Assembly: GCA_965371855.1 (NCBI GenBank)
Contig: CBDUZZ010000013.1
Location: 7,479-71,478, forward strand
Reading direction: 5' to 3'
From: JAADEM01 sp965371855
GTDB lineage: Bacteria; Bacteroidota; Bacteroidia; Bacteroidales; Marinilabiliaceae
DNA length: 64,000 nt
Position numbers and translations under genes: made by a program. How positions within the stretch are numbered: the first letter of the stretch is position 1; the number at the start of each line of letters is the position of its first letter. Positions 8,881-17,635 of this stretch are shown piece by piece. The notes beneath the pieces are model-generated. The model was not told the DNA's origin and ran no database searches. It was given only the letters and a program-made list of their open reading frames with translations.

Positions 8881-11151
8881 ATGAATATCTCACTTAAGTT
8901 GCTTTGGTCGATTATGTTTCTATCAGTACACTCCTATTTCTTTGGCCAGGATACTATAAGCATTTTAAAAAACCAACTCTCCGAAAGTCCTGCAGAAAAT
9001 CATTATAATATATACTTATCCCTATCAAAAAACGAAACAGACTCCTTACAAAGTGCCTTGTATATTCAACAAGCTATAAACTCGGCAATTGCAAATAATA
9101 CAAAAGAAGCACTTGCCAAAACATATATAGAGGCTGCGAAAATCAATTACGACAAGGATTACTATACTATTGCCCTTAACTTTTGTAAAGCGGCCATTGA
9201 TGCTGCCACATCCAACAACTCTAACAATAATAATATCGTTGCAGAAGTTTACAACTATTACGGATGGATATATGCCAGAAAATACGAACATGAAGAAGCC
9301 ATAGAATACTTTCTTAAGGCTATCTCTTATTATGAGAAAACAGGAAGTTTAGAGAAAGCAGGTGATCTTTATAATAGCATCGGAGCATCATACTGGCACA
9401 CAAACAAATATATGAAAGCACTTGAGTTTTTTGAACGAGCTTTACAAAATGGTGTCGATTATAATAATATTCCTTTGCAGATACAAGCACACAGTAATGC
9501 CGGCATTATTTATGAGTATTTATCACAATATGACAAAGCTTTGGAATGTCAGATTAAAGCCCTTGATTTAGCACAAAAGATAAACTCTCCAACACATAGG
9601 GCATCAATATACTTTAATATCGGAAACATATATTTTAATCTTAATCAATATGACGAAGCAACAAACAGTTACTTAAAAGCATTGGAGATTTATTCAAAAA
9701 CAGATGATGAATCAGGACAAAGCATTTGTAATAATAATCTTGGTGAATGTTATCTTAAACAAAACAATATTAATGAAGCAATTACGTACTATCAAAAGGC
9801 TCTAAAGTATGCAGTAATAAAAAAAGATACTACTAATATTTCGCTCTTTATGCTTAATATAGGAAATGCAAACAGGTTAGCTGGCAATTTGCGTAAAGCC
9901 TCTTCCACTCTAAGAGATGCTCTTAATCTATGTGAGCATCATGCAAATCTGGGGACTAAAGCAGAAATATACTTATACCTGGGTGAAACTGTAGCAGCAC
10001 AAAAAAAATCCGATCAGGCAGTTAGATTTTATAATAATGCATTGGATCTTGCCACTAAAATCGAAGACAAACAGCTAATGCTAAAGATATACAATTCCCT
10101 TGCTAAATTTCATTTTAATCAGGGTAACTATAAAAATGCATATATCTTCAAAGACAGGTTTTCTGTTTTAAATGACACTGTCAACAATAACAAAATGTTT
10201 GAAGACATAGCAAAAATGAATGCCATATACCATACTTATAAAGATCAGGCAACTATTAGTAATCTACAAAAAGAGAATATATCACATAGCAAACAACTTA
10301 TGGAGGAAAAAAACAAAAGGATGTTGTTTTTTATTGTAAGCCTCTCTTTCCTGACAATCATAATTATACTGCTAACCCTTTTTCTATACAGACGCAGAAC
10401 AGCAATACAGCTAAAACAGAAGAATATAGAGTTAAATAATTTGAATGCAACTAAAGACAAGTTCTTCTCCATTATTGCTCATGACCTTAAGAGTCCTTTT
10501 AATTCACTTCTCGGCTTTTCCGAGATGCTTTCACTTCATGCTGAAACAAAAAACATTGAACAGGTAATTGAATACAGTAATATAATTTACAACTCAACAA
10601 AGAAACTTTTCAGTCTGGTAGAGAATCTCCTTCAATGGTCTAAGGCACAATTGGGGACAACTAAATATAGCCCTGAACAAATAGACGTGTATCTCCTCGC
10701 AAACAATATTATTTCTTTGCTCAGACTTAATGCTGAAGAGAAAGATATTGTAATCTCTTCAAAAATGAACAGAGATCTTGTTGGCTGGCTTGATGTGAAC
10801 TTGTTCAATACTGTCCTTCGTAACCTTTTATCAAATGCTATTAAATTCTCAAGAGTGGGAAGTATGATACAGGTTACCGGCGGAAAAGAAGGTGATATGT
10901 TGAAAATTTCTGTTTCTGACACAGGAGTAGGGATACGCAGAGAGAACCTTGAAAAACTCTTTGCAATAGGAACTAACATATCAACTAAAGGTACATTTAA
11001 CGAAAAAGGAACAGGTTTAGGATTAATCCTGTGTAAAGAGTTTGTTGAAATCAACGAAGGAACTATTTGGGTTGAAAGCCAATACGGAAATGGCAGCACA
11101 TTCCATTTCACAGTACCGGTTTACGATGAAAATAAACACAAAGAAAAATGA
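8881..11151 (+). CDS. TPR-repeat sensor histidine kinase
   Basis: 756 residues. Signal peptide or N-terminal anchor (1-22), then about ten tetratricopeptide repeats (40-440, for example YNYYGWIYARKYEHEEAIEY), one membrane helix (about 482-505), a HisKA domain with phospho-acceptor H534 in IIAHDLKSP and a HATPase_c domain with NLLSNAIKFS, DTGVGI and GTGLGL. This fits a membrane kinase whose periplasmic TPR array senses a protein or peptide partner. No response regulator gene is adjacent. Its stop overlaps the xseB start (ATGA), so the two are translationally coupled. An exact -7 type box TATATTTG lies at 8830-8837, although a good -33 box is not obvious. Confidence 0.9.
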   Translation: MNISLKLLWSIMFLSVHSYFFGQDTISILKNQLSESPAENHYNIYLSLSKNETDSLQSALYIQQAINSAIANNTKEALAKTYIEAAKINYDKDYYTIALNFCKAAIDAATSNNSNNNNIVAEVYNYYGWIYARKYEHEEAIEYFLKAISYYEKTGSLEKAGDLYNSIGASYWHTNKYMKALEFFERALQNGVDYNNIPLQIQAHSNAGIIYEYLSQYDKALECQIKALDLAQKINSPTHRASIYFNIGNIYFNLNQYDEATNSYLKALEIYSKTDDESGQSICNNNLGECYLKQNNINEAITYYQKALKYAVIKKDTTNISLFMLNIGNANRLAGNLRKASSTLRDALNLCEHHANLGTKAEIYLYLGETVAAQKKSDQAVRFYNNALDLATKIEDKQLMLKIYNSLAKFHFNQGNYKNAYIFKDRFSVLNDTVNNNKMFEDIAKMNAIYHTYKDQATISNLQKENISHSKQLMEEKNKRMLFFIVSLSFLTIIIILLTLFLYRRRTAIQLKQKNIELNNLNATKDKFFSIIAHDLKSPFNSLLGFSEMLSLHAETKNIEQVIEYSNIIYNSTKKLFSLVENLLQWSKAQLGTTKYSPEQIDVYLLANNIISLLRLNAEEKDIVISSKMNRDLVGWLDVNLFNTVLRNLLSNAIKFSRVGSMIQVTGGKEGDMLKISVSDTGVGIRRENLEKLFAIGTNISTKGTFNEKGTGLGLILCKEFVEINEGTIWVESQYGNGSTFHFTVPVYDENKHKEK

Positions 11152-11348
11152 CAAAGAGAAAGATAAGTTATCAGGAAGCTATTGATGAAGTTGAAGACAT
11201 CCTCTCTAAAATAGAAAATGAAGAATTAGATGTGGATGAATTATCTGAGAAAGTAAAAAGAGTTAACTCTCTGATTAAAATTTGCAAAGAGAAGCTTTTC
11301 AAAACTGAAGAGGAAGTAGAAAAGATACTGAATGAGATTGATGAATAA
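11148..11348 (+). CDS. xseB: exodeoxyribonuclease VII small subunit
   Basis: 66 residues, the usual XseB length. It shows the family pattern SYQEAIDEVEDILSKIENEELDVDELSEKVK, two helices that bind the XseA coiled coil (the quoted pattern is split here as SYQEAIDEVEDILSKIE and ELDVDELSEKVKR). ATG overlaps the kinase stop codon by four bases. It is needed for active exonuclease VII with the XseA encoded upstream. Confidence 0.9.
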   Translation: MTKRKISYQEAIDEVEDILSKIENEELDVDELSEKVKRVNSLIKICKEKLFKTEEEVEKILNEIDE

Positions 11349-11411
11349 TTCAGTTTTCAGATACCAGATCTATCAAGGTTTCAAAAACGCAGCTACTGCG
11401 CCTGAATGGTT

Positions 11412-11457
11412 AGTCGCGGGGTGACTACATAATTCTTAAGGAAGTCACCCTGTGACT
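11412..11457. repeat. inverted repeat between convergent genes
   Basis: AGTCGCGGGGTGACT (11412-11426) and AGTCACCCTGTGACT (11443-11457) can pair along 15 bp with two wobble pairs. It sits between xseB (plus) and the thiamine pyrophosphokinase gene (minus), a place suited to a bidirectional terminator, but no T-run follows. Similar GGTGACT / AGTCACC arms occur at 14930-14971. Confidence 0.55.
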
Positions 11458-11475
11458 TACACAAATAACTGTCGG

Positions 11476-12096
11476 CTAATTCTCATTCAACAAAAAAACA
11501 ATAACATCTCCTTTTCCGGTAAAACTTAATGAAAACGTCCCGGCAACAGATTCATTCAGGGTACCCATCCACCACGACTTTAATTTATGATTCTTCAGAG
11601 GGTATTTTAATCCCGTTGATGATATTTCCAGAGCGGCATTTAATGTAAAAACAGATACCTGCTGACCCACAAATGAGTCGAATGTGGTTGTTTTGGAGAT
11701 AGGAATGAATACTCCTTTGTCTGTAAGTATCTTCACGGATATTACTTGTGCATACTGAGCAAGAAGCGAAATGTTTCCAACAGTATGATCCTCCCGACCC
11801 CCTGTGGCTCCTAAAATTATTACCTCATTAACGTTGTGTTTCGCACACCAGTTGACAGCTTTGGTCAGGTCATTTGTGTTTTGATCTATTACCTGAACTA
11901 ACCGGTCTTGATATTCTGTTTTTATTTCAGGTTTAACAGAATCCAGATCTCCTATAACAATATAAGGTTCTCGCCCACTTTCTACAAGTTTATTCACCGC
12001 ACCATCACAACAAATAATCCGGTCGGCATCATCAAGTAACTTTAAAAGTTTTTTTGTTTCAGGGAAAGTGCCGTTGGCTAAAATTATTGCATCCAT
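11476..12096 (-). CDS. thiamine pyrophosphokinase
   Basis: 206 residues. The N-terminal catalytic domain shows MDAIILANGTFPET, CCDGAVNKL, VIGDLDSVKPE, QNTNDLTKAVNW and LGATGGREDHTVGNI, matching the COG1564 (ThiN/TPK) family; a C-terminal beta-sandwich follows. It converts thiamine to thiamine pyrophosphate with ATP. It lies 53 bases after the TonB receptor gene, which carries a TPP riboswitch, so both should be one TPP-repressed salvage operon. In related loci a PnuT-type inner membrane permease lies between the two; it is absent here. Confidence 0.92.
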   Translation of the reverse strand: MDAIILANGTFPETKKLLKLLDDADRIICCDGAVNKLVESGREPYIVIGDLDSVKPEIKTEYQDRLVQVIDQNTNDLTKAVNWCAKHNVNEVIILGATGGREDHTVGNISLLAQYAQVISVKILTDKGVFIPISKTTTFDSFVGQQVSVFTLNAALEISSTGLKYPLKNHKLKSWWMGTLNESVAGTFSLSFTGKGDVIVFLLNEN

Positions 12097-12149
12097 TTGT
12101 TTAGTTTTTTTAGCTGTTAGCTGGCAGCTGATAGCTATTGGCTTTTAAG

Positions 12150-14624
12150 CTAAAACTTCATTGCCAACCTGACCATAAAATTGGTTCCGGCCTGGGGGAA
12201 ATAGCCATCCAAAACATCATGTTCTCCGTTGTAATAATAGCGGTAAACCCAGGCATTTGACTCATACTCCTCATTAAAAATATTATTCACTTTCATCCCC
12301 AAATCAAAACCACCAACTTTTTCTATTCTAAAACCATAGCTCACCATAAAATCGTTAACAAACCATGGATTAAGCTTTCTCTTTTCATTCGAACTGTTAT
12401 CAATGTATTGTTTGCCAACATATTTCGACAATAGTGACAATGTAAGTCCATTCACCGGTATCCAGGAAATGTGGCTTGCTGCAGTTACTTCGGGAGAAAA
12501 AGCAATATCTGTTTGTCCCAAGCGACTAACCACCTGATAAGGTTCATTATCCGGATCGTCCCAATAACTCCAGTTATCTACATACTCGGTGAAATTATTT
12601 ATTTTATTGGACGAGAAAGATGCATTTAAACTCCAATTAATATTCGATCTCAACACAAAAGCTCCTGATACCTCCAGCCCTTTACGGTAACTATCAGGTA
12701 CATTAACCATAATTGCGGAGCCTACATTATTAATCTCACCGGTTAACACAAGCTGATCTTTATAATCCATATAGAACAGATTAGCATCAATGGAAACACG
12801 ATCTGTTCTCCACTTGTAACCAAATTCATAGTCAATCAGTTTCTCCTCACCGGGTTTTCTGTCTTTCGGCGCATCTCTGAAATCACTTCGGGTTGGTTCA
12901 CGGTGTGCCAATGCGACTGAAGCAAATATCCCGTGTTGTTTAGTCAGGTTCCATGTTACACCACCCTTGGGGTTTACAAAATTAAAGATGTGTGATTGTG
13001 TCAGGTCACTCAAGTCATCATGTAATCCGGTCATGTCAATATTCACATTTCGATACTGAATATCACCGAACAGGCTAACGCTCTTGCTTACACTGTATAG
13101 CCCTTTTACAAAGCCGTTAAAATCACTTTTCTTACCGTTATTGTGGTACCACTCAAAATCAGGTGAGATACCATTATTGACCTCTGTCCATTTTACTTCT
13201 CCGAAATGTTCACCGTTATAATTGTTGTAAGCACCACCTATTGTAAGTTGCAAACGTTTAAGTTCATAATTCCCTGAAAACGTAATACCGTAAAAATCGT
13301 TATCGAGCCATTTTTGCTGTATCAGGTCTGTTCGGGTTACTGTTTCTCCGTTCACATTTATTTCATCAAACCCAAAATTATAATCTTTAAACTTTTTATC
13401 GTACTTATAGGACTCGTAGTACCCTTTACCTTTTGTATAGTGTAATGCTGCATTAATATCAAAATGATCGTTAATATTATGTGAATAATGCAATTGGTAA
13501 TGTGATTGTTTGTAATTATCTGTTTGATTATCGTAAAGATATTTATTAAAAGTGCGGGCATTGGAAGAGTATAAATTTGCAGCCTCTTCATCACTCCACC
13601 CATCCATCATAACCAATTTTTCCATACCCTCAACATCATCCTCAAGTTTTACCTTCGGTACTCCATACCATGCCTGATATGTCTTTTCATGCCCGGAAAA
13701 AGTAATAAACTTAACAGAAAACTTCTCTCCGTAGTAACCACCAGTCAGAAAATATGATTTCAGGTCAGAGGTAGCTCTGTCAATAAATCCATCGGAAGAG
13801 ATGCGTGACAAACGGGCATCAAAAGCAAAATTTCCAGGCAACAAACCTGTTGCTATTGAAACTGAATTCTTCCAGGTATTAAAAGATCCGTAACTATTGT
13901 CGATAACCGCGCTTGCTTCTGGTTTATCTCGAAGAGTGCTAAAGTTAACAGATGCCCCAAAAGAAGCAGTTCCATTAGTTGATGTTCCTACACCTCGTTG
14001 TATTTGTATTTTATCAACAGAAGCAGCAAAGTCAGGCATATTAACAAAGTATACTCCCTGGGATTCTGCATCATTCAAGGGGATGCCATTGACAGTAACG
14101 TTAATTCTGGAAATGTCAGTCCCTCTTATTCTGAATCCTGAATAGCCTACACCTGCCCCGGCATCTGAAGTTACAACTACACTTGGTAACTGATTAATAA
14201 TAAAAGGCAAGTCCTGCCCGTAATTTAACTCTTCAATCTCTTTTTCTGCCATCTCCGAATATGTGACAGGTGTCTCTTTTTTAGCTCTGATAGCAGAAAC
14301 TATCACTTCACTTTCCATTATCACCGAAGGCTCCATCTTCACGTTTATTGAAGAAGGTTCCTTTGTTATCCTTACCGGCATAACTCTTTTCTCATACCCT
14401 ACATGAGAAAAAATAAGCGAATAGTCTCCTTCTCTTTTAAGGTTAAGCTTAAATAAACCGGAGTCATCCGATATTGTACCAATATAACTTCCGTCAACTA
14501 CTACATTAACACCCACCATGGGCTTGCCTGTTTCGTCCGAAAGTTTTCCTTTAACAACATTCTGCCCATAAGTAACAGCAGAACAAACAAAAAATAAAAC
14601 TGTAAAAAATGCTATACGTTTCAT
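12150..14624 (-). CDS. TonB-dependent outer membrane receptor, probably for thiamine
   Basis: 824 residues. Signal peptide 1-20, a CarboxypepD_reg-like beta-sandwich (about 21-100, VVKGKLSDETGKPMVGVNV), a plug domain (about 120-225, with INQLPSVVVTSDAGAGVG and FRIRGTDISRINVTVNG), and a 22-strand-type barrel to the C-terminal aromatic residue (MVRLAMKF). It would import a ligand across the outer membrane using TonB energy. The ligand is inferred to be thiamine or a thiamine phosphate because a TPP riboswitch lies directly upstream and thiamine pyrophosphokinase follows in the same operon. Confidence 0.92.
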   Translation of the reverse strand: MKRIAFFTVLFFVCSAVTYGQNVVKGKLSDETGKPMVGVNVVVDGSYIGTISDDSGLFKLNLKREGDYSLIFSHVGYEKRVMPVRITKEPSSINVKMEPSVIMESEVIVSAIRAKKETPVTYSEMAEKEIEELNYGQDLPFIINQLPSVVVTSDAGAGVGYSGFRIRGTDISRINVTVNGIPLNDAESQGVYFVNMPDFAASVDKIQIQRGVGTSTNGTASFGASVNFSTLRDKPEASAVIDNSYGSFNTWKNSVSIATGLLPGNFAFDARLSRISSDGFIDRATSDLKSYFLTGGYYGEKFSVKFITFSGHEKTYQAWYGVPKVKLEDDVEGMEKLVMMDGWSDEEAANLYSSNARTFNKYLYDNQTDNYKQSHYQLHYSHNINDHFDINAALHYTKGKGYYESYKYDKKFKDYNFGFDEINVNGETVTRTDLIQQKWLDNDFYGITFSGNYELKRLQLTIGGAYNNYNGEHFGEVKWTEVNNGISPDFEWYHNNGKKSDFNGFVKGLYSVSKSVSLFGDIQYRNVNIDMTGLHDDLSDLTQSHIFNFVNPKGGVTWNLTKQHGIFASVALAHREPTRSDFRDAPKDRKPGEEKLIDYEFGYKWRTDRVSIDANLFYMDYKDQLVLTGEINNVGSAIMVNVPDSYRKGLEVSGAFVLRSNINWSLNASFSSNKINNFTEYVDNWSYWDDPDNEPYQVVSRLGQTDIAFSPEVTAASHISWIPVNGLTLSLLSKYVGKQYIDNSSNEKRKLNPWFVNDFMVSYGFRIEKVGGFDLGMKVNNIFNEEYESNAWVYRYYYNGEHDVLDGYFPQAGTNFMVRLAMKF

Positions 14625-14679
14625 CGTTTAAATAAATTAATTGATTAATAAAAAAATGATAAATGGAGTATAGCAAAGA

Positions 14680-14768
14680 GATTACTCTTTCCCTTGTCGG
14701 CATTACCCGACCAGGTTCAAAGGGTTTGATCTCAGCCCTTAATATTAAGGCACCCCATTTTCTTGATG
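14680..14768 (-). promoter_or_regulatory. TPP riboswitch (THI element)
   Basis: Read on the minus strand, the conserved THI-box blocks appear in order: GGGGTGCC, GGGCTGAGATCAAACCC, TTTGAACCTGGTCGGGTAATGCC, given here in parts as GGCTGAGA, ACCCTTTGAACCTG and GGGTAATGCC. These form the pyrimidine- and pyrophosphate-binding helices. A short hairpin AAAGAG-TAAT-CTCTTT follows and may be part of the expression platform. It lies 55 bases before the ATG of the TonB receptor and about where transcription should start from the promoter at 14772-14802. Binding of TPP should switch off the receptor/kinase operon. Confidence 0.93.
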
Positions 14769-14771
14769 CAA

Positions 14772-14802
14772 CAAATGTAATGAGTTGTTTTTACTACGCA
14801 AA
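14772..14802 (-). promoter_or_regulatory. Bacteroidota-type promoter for the thiamine operon
   Basis: On the minus strand, a -33 box TTTG (14799-14802) is separated by 19 bases from an exact -7 box TACATTTG (14772-14779, consensus TAnnTTTG). Predicted start of transcription is close to 14765, just at the 5' end of the riboswitch. Confidence 0.75.
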
Positions 14803-14929
14803 GACTTTTGTTGTCTTTTTTTGTTTTTGGTGTACGGTTAAATATCTATTTAAGGGTTAAAACCCCTGCGTGTCAAGATTTAAGTAGCCACGGGCCTAAG
14901 TTCATGCTAACAAAATAATGCATCTAAAT

Positions 14930-14971
14930 TGACGGGGTGACTGAACTCTATACTAACAAGTCACCCCGTCA
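14930..14971. repeat. perfect 13-bp inverted repeat
   Basis: TGACGGGGTGACT (14930-14942) pairs perfectly with AGTCACCCCGTCA (14959-14971), leaving a 16-base loop. It lies in the 410-base gap between the thiamine operon and the thioredoxin operon. The gap (14625-15031) also holds the riboswitch, its promoter, a degenerate palindrome near 14887-14909 and the terminator at 14983-15007; nothing else is seen. Confidence 0.65.
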
Positions 14972-14982
14972 GTACTTACTAA

Positions 14983-15007
14983 AAAAGCCGGCTATAAGCC
15001 GGCTTTT
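14983..15007 (-). terminator. terminator after thioredoxin operon
   Basis: An 11-bp stem AAAAGCCGGCT / AGCCGGCTTTT with a 3-base loop lies 25 bases after the stop of the thioredoxin-like lipoprotein gene. The symmetric A and T runs let it act in both directions; on the minus strand it ends in T-rich sequence. Confidence 0.8.
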
Positions 15008-15031
15008 CATATATTAACCTAAAAATACACA

Positions 15032-15532
15032 TCAAGGTTTCTCAACCTTTAATATCTCTTTTATTGCAGATTCTAGTTCCTCTTTAGGTCGAAAACCTAA
15101 TACAGCCTGAGGCTGACCCTCCTTTGGAATAAAAACAACTGTAGGTAAACTTTTGATACCAAAAGTAGCAGCTAACTCACGTTGCTTTTCGGTATCTACT
15201 TTGTATATCTGAATCTTTCCTCCATACTCTTTCTGCAGTTCAGCTAATACAGGAGATAGCATACGGCATGGGCCACACCAATCGGCATAGAAGTCTAAAA
15301 TAGCAGGCTTATCACCTACGTATTTCCACTCTTTGTTATTCTCATAATCAAATACAAGTTCCTTGAACTTTGCTTTATCCAAGTGTATAACACCGGGGTT
15401 TTCACCTTTCACTTCAGTTACCTCTTTAGTCTCTGAATACTTCCCTTCGTTTGCATTGTTGCCATTAGCGCAAGCTAATGTGGTAATATATAACCCTGCA
15501 ATAGCAATAAATAGAGTTATCATATTCATCAT
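15032..15532 (-). CDS. thioredoxin-like lipoprotein
   Basis: 166 residues from the ATG at 15532 (an upstream in-frame TTG would overlap the preceding gene). The N-terminus MMNMITLFIAIAGLYITTLAC ends in a lipobox-like TLAC, so the protein is probably a lipoprotein facing the periplasm. After a linker, a thioredoxin fold follows with the active site WCGPC (in DFYADWCGPCRM) and the cis-Pro motif SLPTVVF. It likely reduces or exchanges disulfides outside the cytoplasm. It is 16 bases after the stop of a second thioredoxin gene and shares with it the unusual leader segment NNKEWKYVGD / TNKEWKFEGE, so the two look like a tandem duplication with one copy re-targeted. Confidence 0.88.
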   Translation of the reverse strand: MMNMITLFIAIAGLYITTLACANGNNANEGKYSETKEVTEVKGENPGVIHLDKAKFKELVFDYENNKEWKYVGDKPAILDFYADWCGPCRMLSPVLAELQKEYGGKIQIYKVDTEKQRELAATFGIKSLPTVVFIPKEGQPQAVLGFRPKEELESAIKEILKVEKP

Positions 15533-15548
15533 TGGTTGTTTTATGAGA

Positions 15549-15908
15549 TTACTTTTCAACTTTTAACACATCCTTAATGGCTGTTTCAAATGTTTCTTTA
15601 GGTAATGCTCCCATAGCCATTTGAGGTTGTCCATCCATTGGTACAAAAAGTAACGAAGGAATGCTTTGAACTCCAAAAACACTAGCTAACTCACGCTCAG
15701 CTTCAGTATCAATTTTATACACATTGATTTTTCCATTATACTCTTCTTGCAGTTCCTCTAATATGGGAGCAACCATTTTACATGGCTGACACCAGTCAGC
15801 ATAAAAATCAATTAAACAAGGTACTTCTCCTTCAAATTTCCATTCCTTATTTGTTTCGTAGTTAAATACTTTTTCTTTAAACGTTGCGGCTGTTAAATGC
15901 TCTGACAT
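15549..15908 (-). CDS. thioredoxin with WCQPC active site
   Basis: 119 residues from the ATG at 15908 (MSEHLTAATF). A thioredoxin fold with LIDFYADWCQPCKM, cis-Pro loop QSIPSLLF and no signal peptide, so cytoplasmic. The CQPC centre differs from the usual CGPC and should change redox potential or partner choice. First gene of a two-gene minus-strand operon with the lipoprotein thioredoxin. Confidence 0.9.
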   Translation of the reverse strand: MSEHLTAATFKEKVFNYETNKEWKFEGEVPCLIDFYADWCQPCKMVAPILEELQEEYNGKINVYKIDTEAERELASVFGVQSIPSLLFVPMDGQPQMAMGALPKETFETAIKDVLKVEK

Positions 15909-16128
15909 TTTATTCAAATTTTAATTAATAATTATTTTAATTTCTATATATTCATAAATGTAGATTTGTGTATATCAATTTATGTGCCATAAATTCAAAA
16001 CAGAATAAAAAGGTGACAAACCATAAAATAATTGTAATTTTGTCATCCTTATAATTTCATCCTGGCAGATACAATCTACCATAAAACAATCTTTTGAACA
16101 AAAGGTTTAAACAGACAGTTATATTATT

Positions 16129-17586
16129 ATGAAGGAAAAATTAAAACATACTGTTTTTAATACCATTAGCCACATCGCTGATGAAAAGAAAATTCGTGCT
16201 TACGTAATTGGCGGGTATGTTCGTGACCTGTTTTTAAATAGGGAATCAAAAGATATTGATATTGTTGTTATTGGGAGCGGAATAGAAACAGCCCATGAAG
16301 TGGCGAAAAAGCTGGGTAACCTGAAAGTTACAACATTTAAAAATTTTGGTACTGCAATGATAAAGTACCAAGATATGGAAATTGAATTTGTAGGAGCACG
16401 TAAAGAGTCTTATAGTCGAAATTCACGAAAGCCTATAGTGGAAGACGGCACTCTCGAAGATGACCAAAACCGACGGGATTTCACTATTAATGCTTTGGCA
16501 TTAAGCCTGAATAAAAATGATTATGGCGAACTGCTTGATCCTTTCAACGGACTGGAACACCTGAAACAAAAAATTATAAAAACACCTTTAGACCCACACA
16601 TTACCTTCTCGGACGATCCGCTACGCATGATGCGAGCTGTGAGATTTGCCACACAGCTAAACTTCTCCATTGAGGAAAAAACTTTTGCAGGGATTAAAGA
16701 GACAAGAGAACGCATTAAAATTGTTTCTAAAGAGCGTATTACTGATGAATTAAATAAAATAATATTGTCTGAGAAGCCGTCGTTGGGCTTTAAATTGCTC
16801 GATGAAACCGGACTTCTGGAGCTCATCTTGCCTGAAATGCATAAGCTTAAAGGTGTTGAGGTAAAAAACGGAATAGCACATAAAGACAATTTTTATCATA
16901 CTCTGGAAGTCCTGGACAGAATTGCACCAAATACTGATGACCTGTGGTTAAGATGGGCTACCCTGTTGCACGATATAGGAAAACCTGCATCTAAACGCTT
17001 CGACGACAAAGCAGGCTGGACTTTTTATGCCCACAACTACATTGGTGCAAAAATGACCGGTCAGATATTCAAAACACTAAAACTTCCTTTAAGTGATAAA
17101 ATGAAGTTTGTTCAAAAAATGGTACAACTCCATATGCGTCCTATATCACTTAGCGAAGAGACAGTTACTGACTCGGCAGTGCGCCGTTTGCTGTTTGAGG
17201 CCGGTGATGATATCGATAGCCTGATGACTCTTTGTGAAGCGGATATAACTTCAAAGAATGCTGAAAAAGAAAAACGGTATATGAAAAATTTCCGGACTGT
17301 CAGACAAAAGCTCAAAGAGATAGAAGAGAAAGATCACATTCGTAATTTTCAACCTCCTGTTTCAGGTGAAATTATCATGGAGACATTCGCATTACAGCCC
17401 TGTAAAGAGATTGGCGATATTAAATCTGTAATAAAAGAGGCAATACTGGATGGTATCATTAAAAATGATTACGATGAAGCCTTTCAGTTCATGTTGAAAA
17501 AGGGTGAAGAGATGGGACTTAAAGCTGTTAATGACAAGCCCCCTCTAACTTCCCGTAGACACGGGACAGACTCCCGGGAGAAATAA
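16129..17586 (+). CDS. CCA tRNA nucleotidyltransferase with HD domain
   Basis: 485 residues. Class II nucleotidyltransferase head: YVIGGYVRDLFLNRESKDID with the GG and the metal-binding DxD (DIDIVV), then QNRRDFTINALALSL, the RNA-binding region SDDPLRMMRAVRFATQL, and an HD phosphohydrolase domain (ATLLHDIGKPASKRF). It adds or repairs the CCA end of tRNAs; the HD domain can hydrolyse 2',3'-cyclic phosphates. An exact -7 box TAATTTTG lies at 16035-16042 but its -33 box is poor. The extreme C-terminus (after about 465) is short and not conserved-looking. Confidence 0.92.
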   Translation: MKEKLKHTVFNTISHIADEKKIRAYVIGGYVRDLFLNRESKDIDIVVIGSGIETAHEVAKKLGNLKVTTFKNFGTAMIKYQDMEIEFVGARKESYSRNSRKPIVEDGTLEDDQNRRDFTINALALSLNKNDYGELLDPFNGLEHLKQKIIKTPLDPHITFSDDPLRMMRAVRFATQLNFSIEEKTFAGIKETRERIKIVSKERITDELNKIILSEKPSLGFKLLDETGLLELILPEMHKLKGVEVKNGIAHKDNFYHTLEVLDRIAPNTDDLWLRWATLLHDIGKPASKRFDDKAGWTFYAHNYIGAKMTGQIFKTLKLPLSDKMKFVQKMVQLHMRPISLSEETVTDSAVRRLLFEAGDDIDSLMTLCEADITSKNAEKEKRYMKNFRTVRQKLKEIEEKDHIRNFQPPVSGEIIMETFALQPCKEIGDIKSVIKEAILDGIIKNDYDEAFQFMLKKGEEMGLKAVNDKPPLTSRRHGTDSREK

Positions 17587-17635
17587 TTTATATTTTCCGA
17601 TTCATCAATTACTCAAATACTCGATTCATCTCCAA

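Noticed and set aside
10632..11111. 159-codon minus-strand open frame opposite the histidine kinase
   Set aside because: Lies across the HATPase domain with clear motifs on the other strand; no start signal or homology.
12097..12149. AGCTG-rich hairpin between the TonB receptor and kinase genes
   Set aside because: Imperfect simple repeats of AGCTG/TAGCT; no T-run and no evidence for function.
14663..14860. 65-codon plus-strand open frame
   Set aside because: It covers the TPP riboswitch and its promoter on the other strand, which explain the sequence better.
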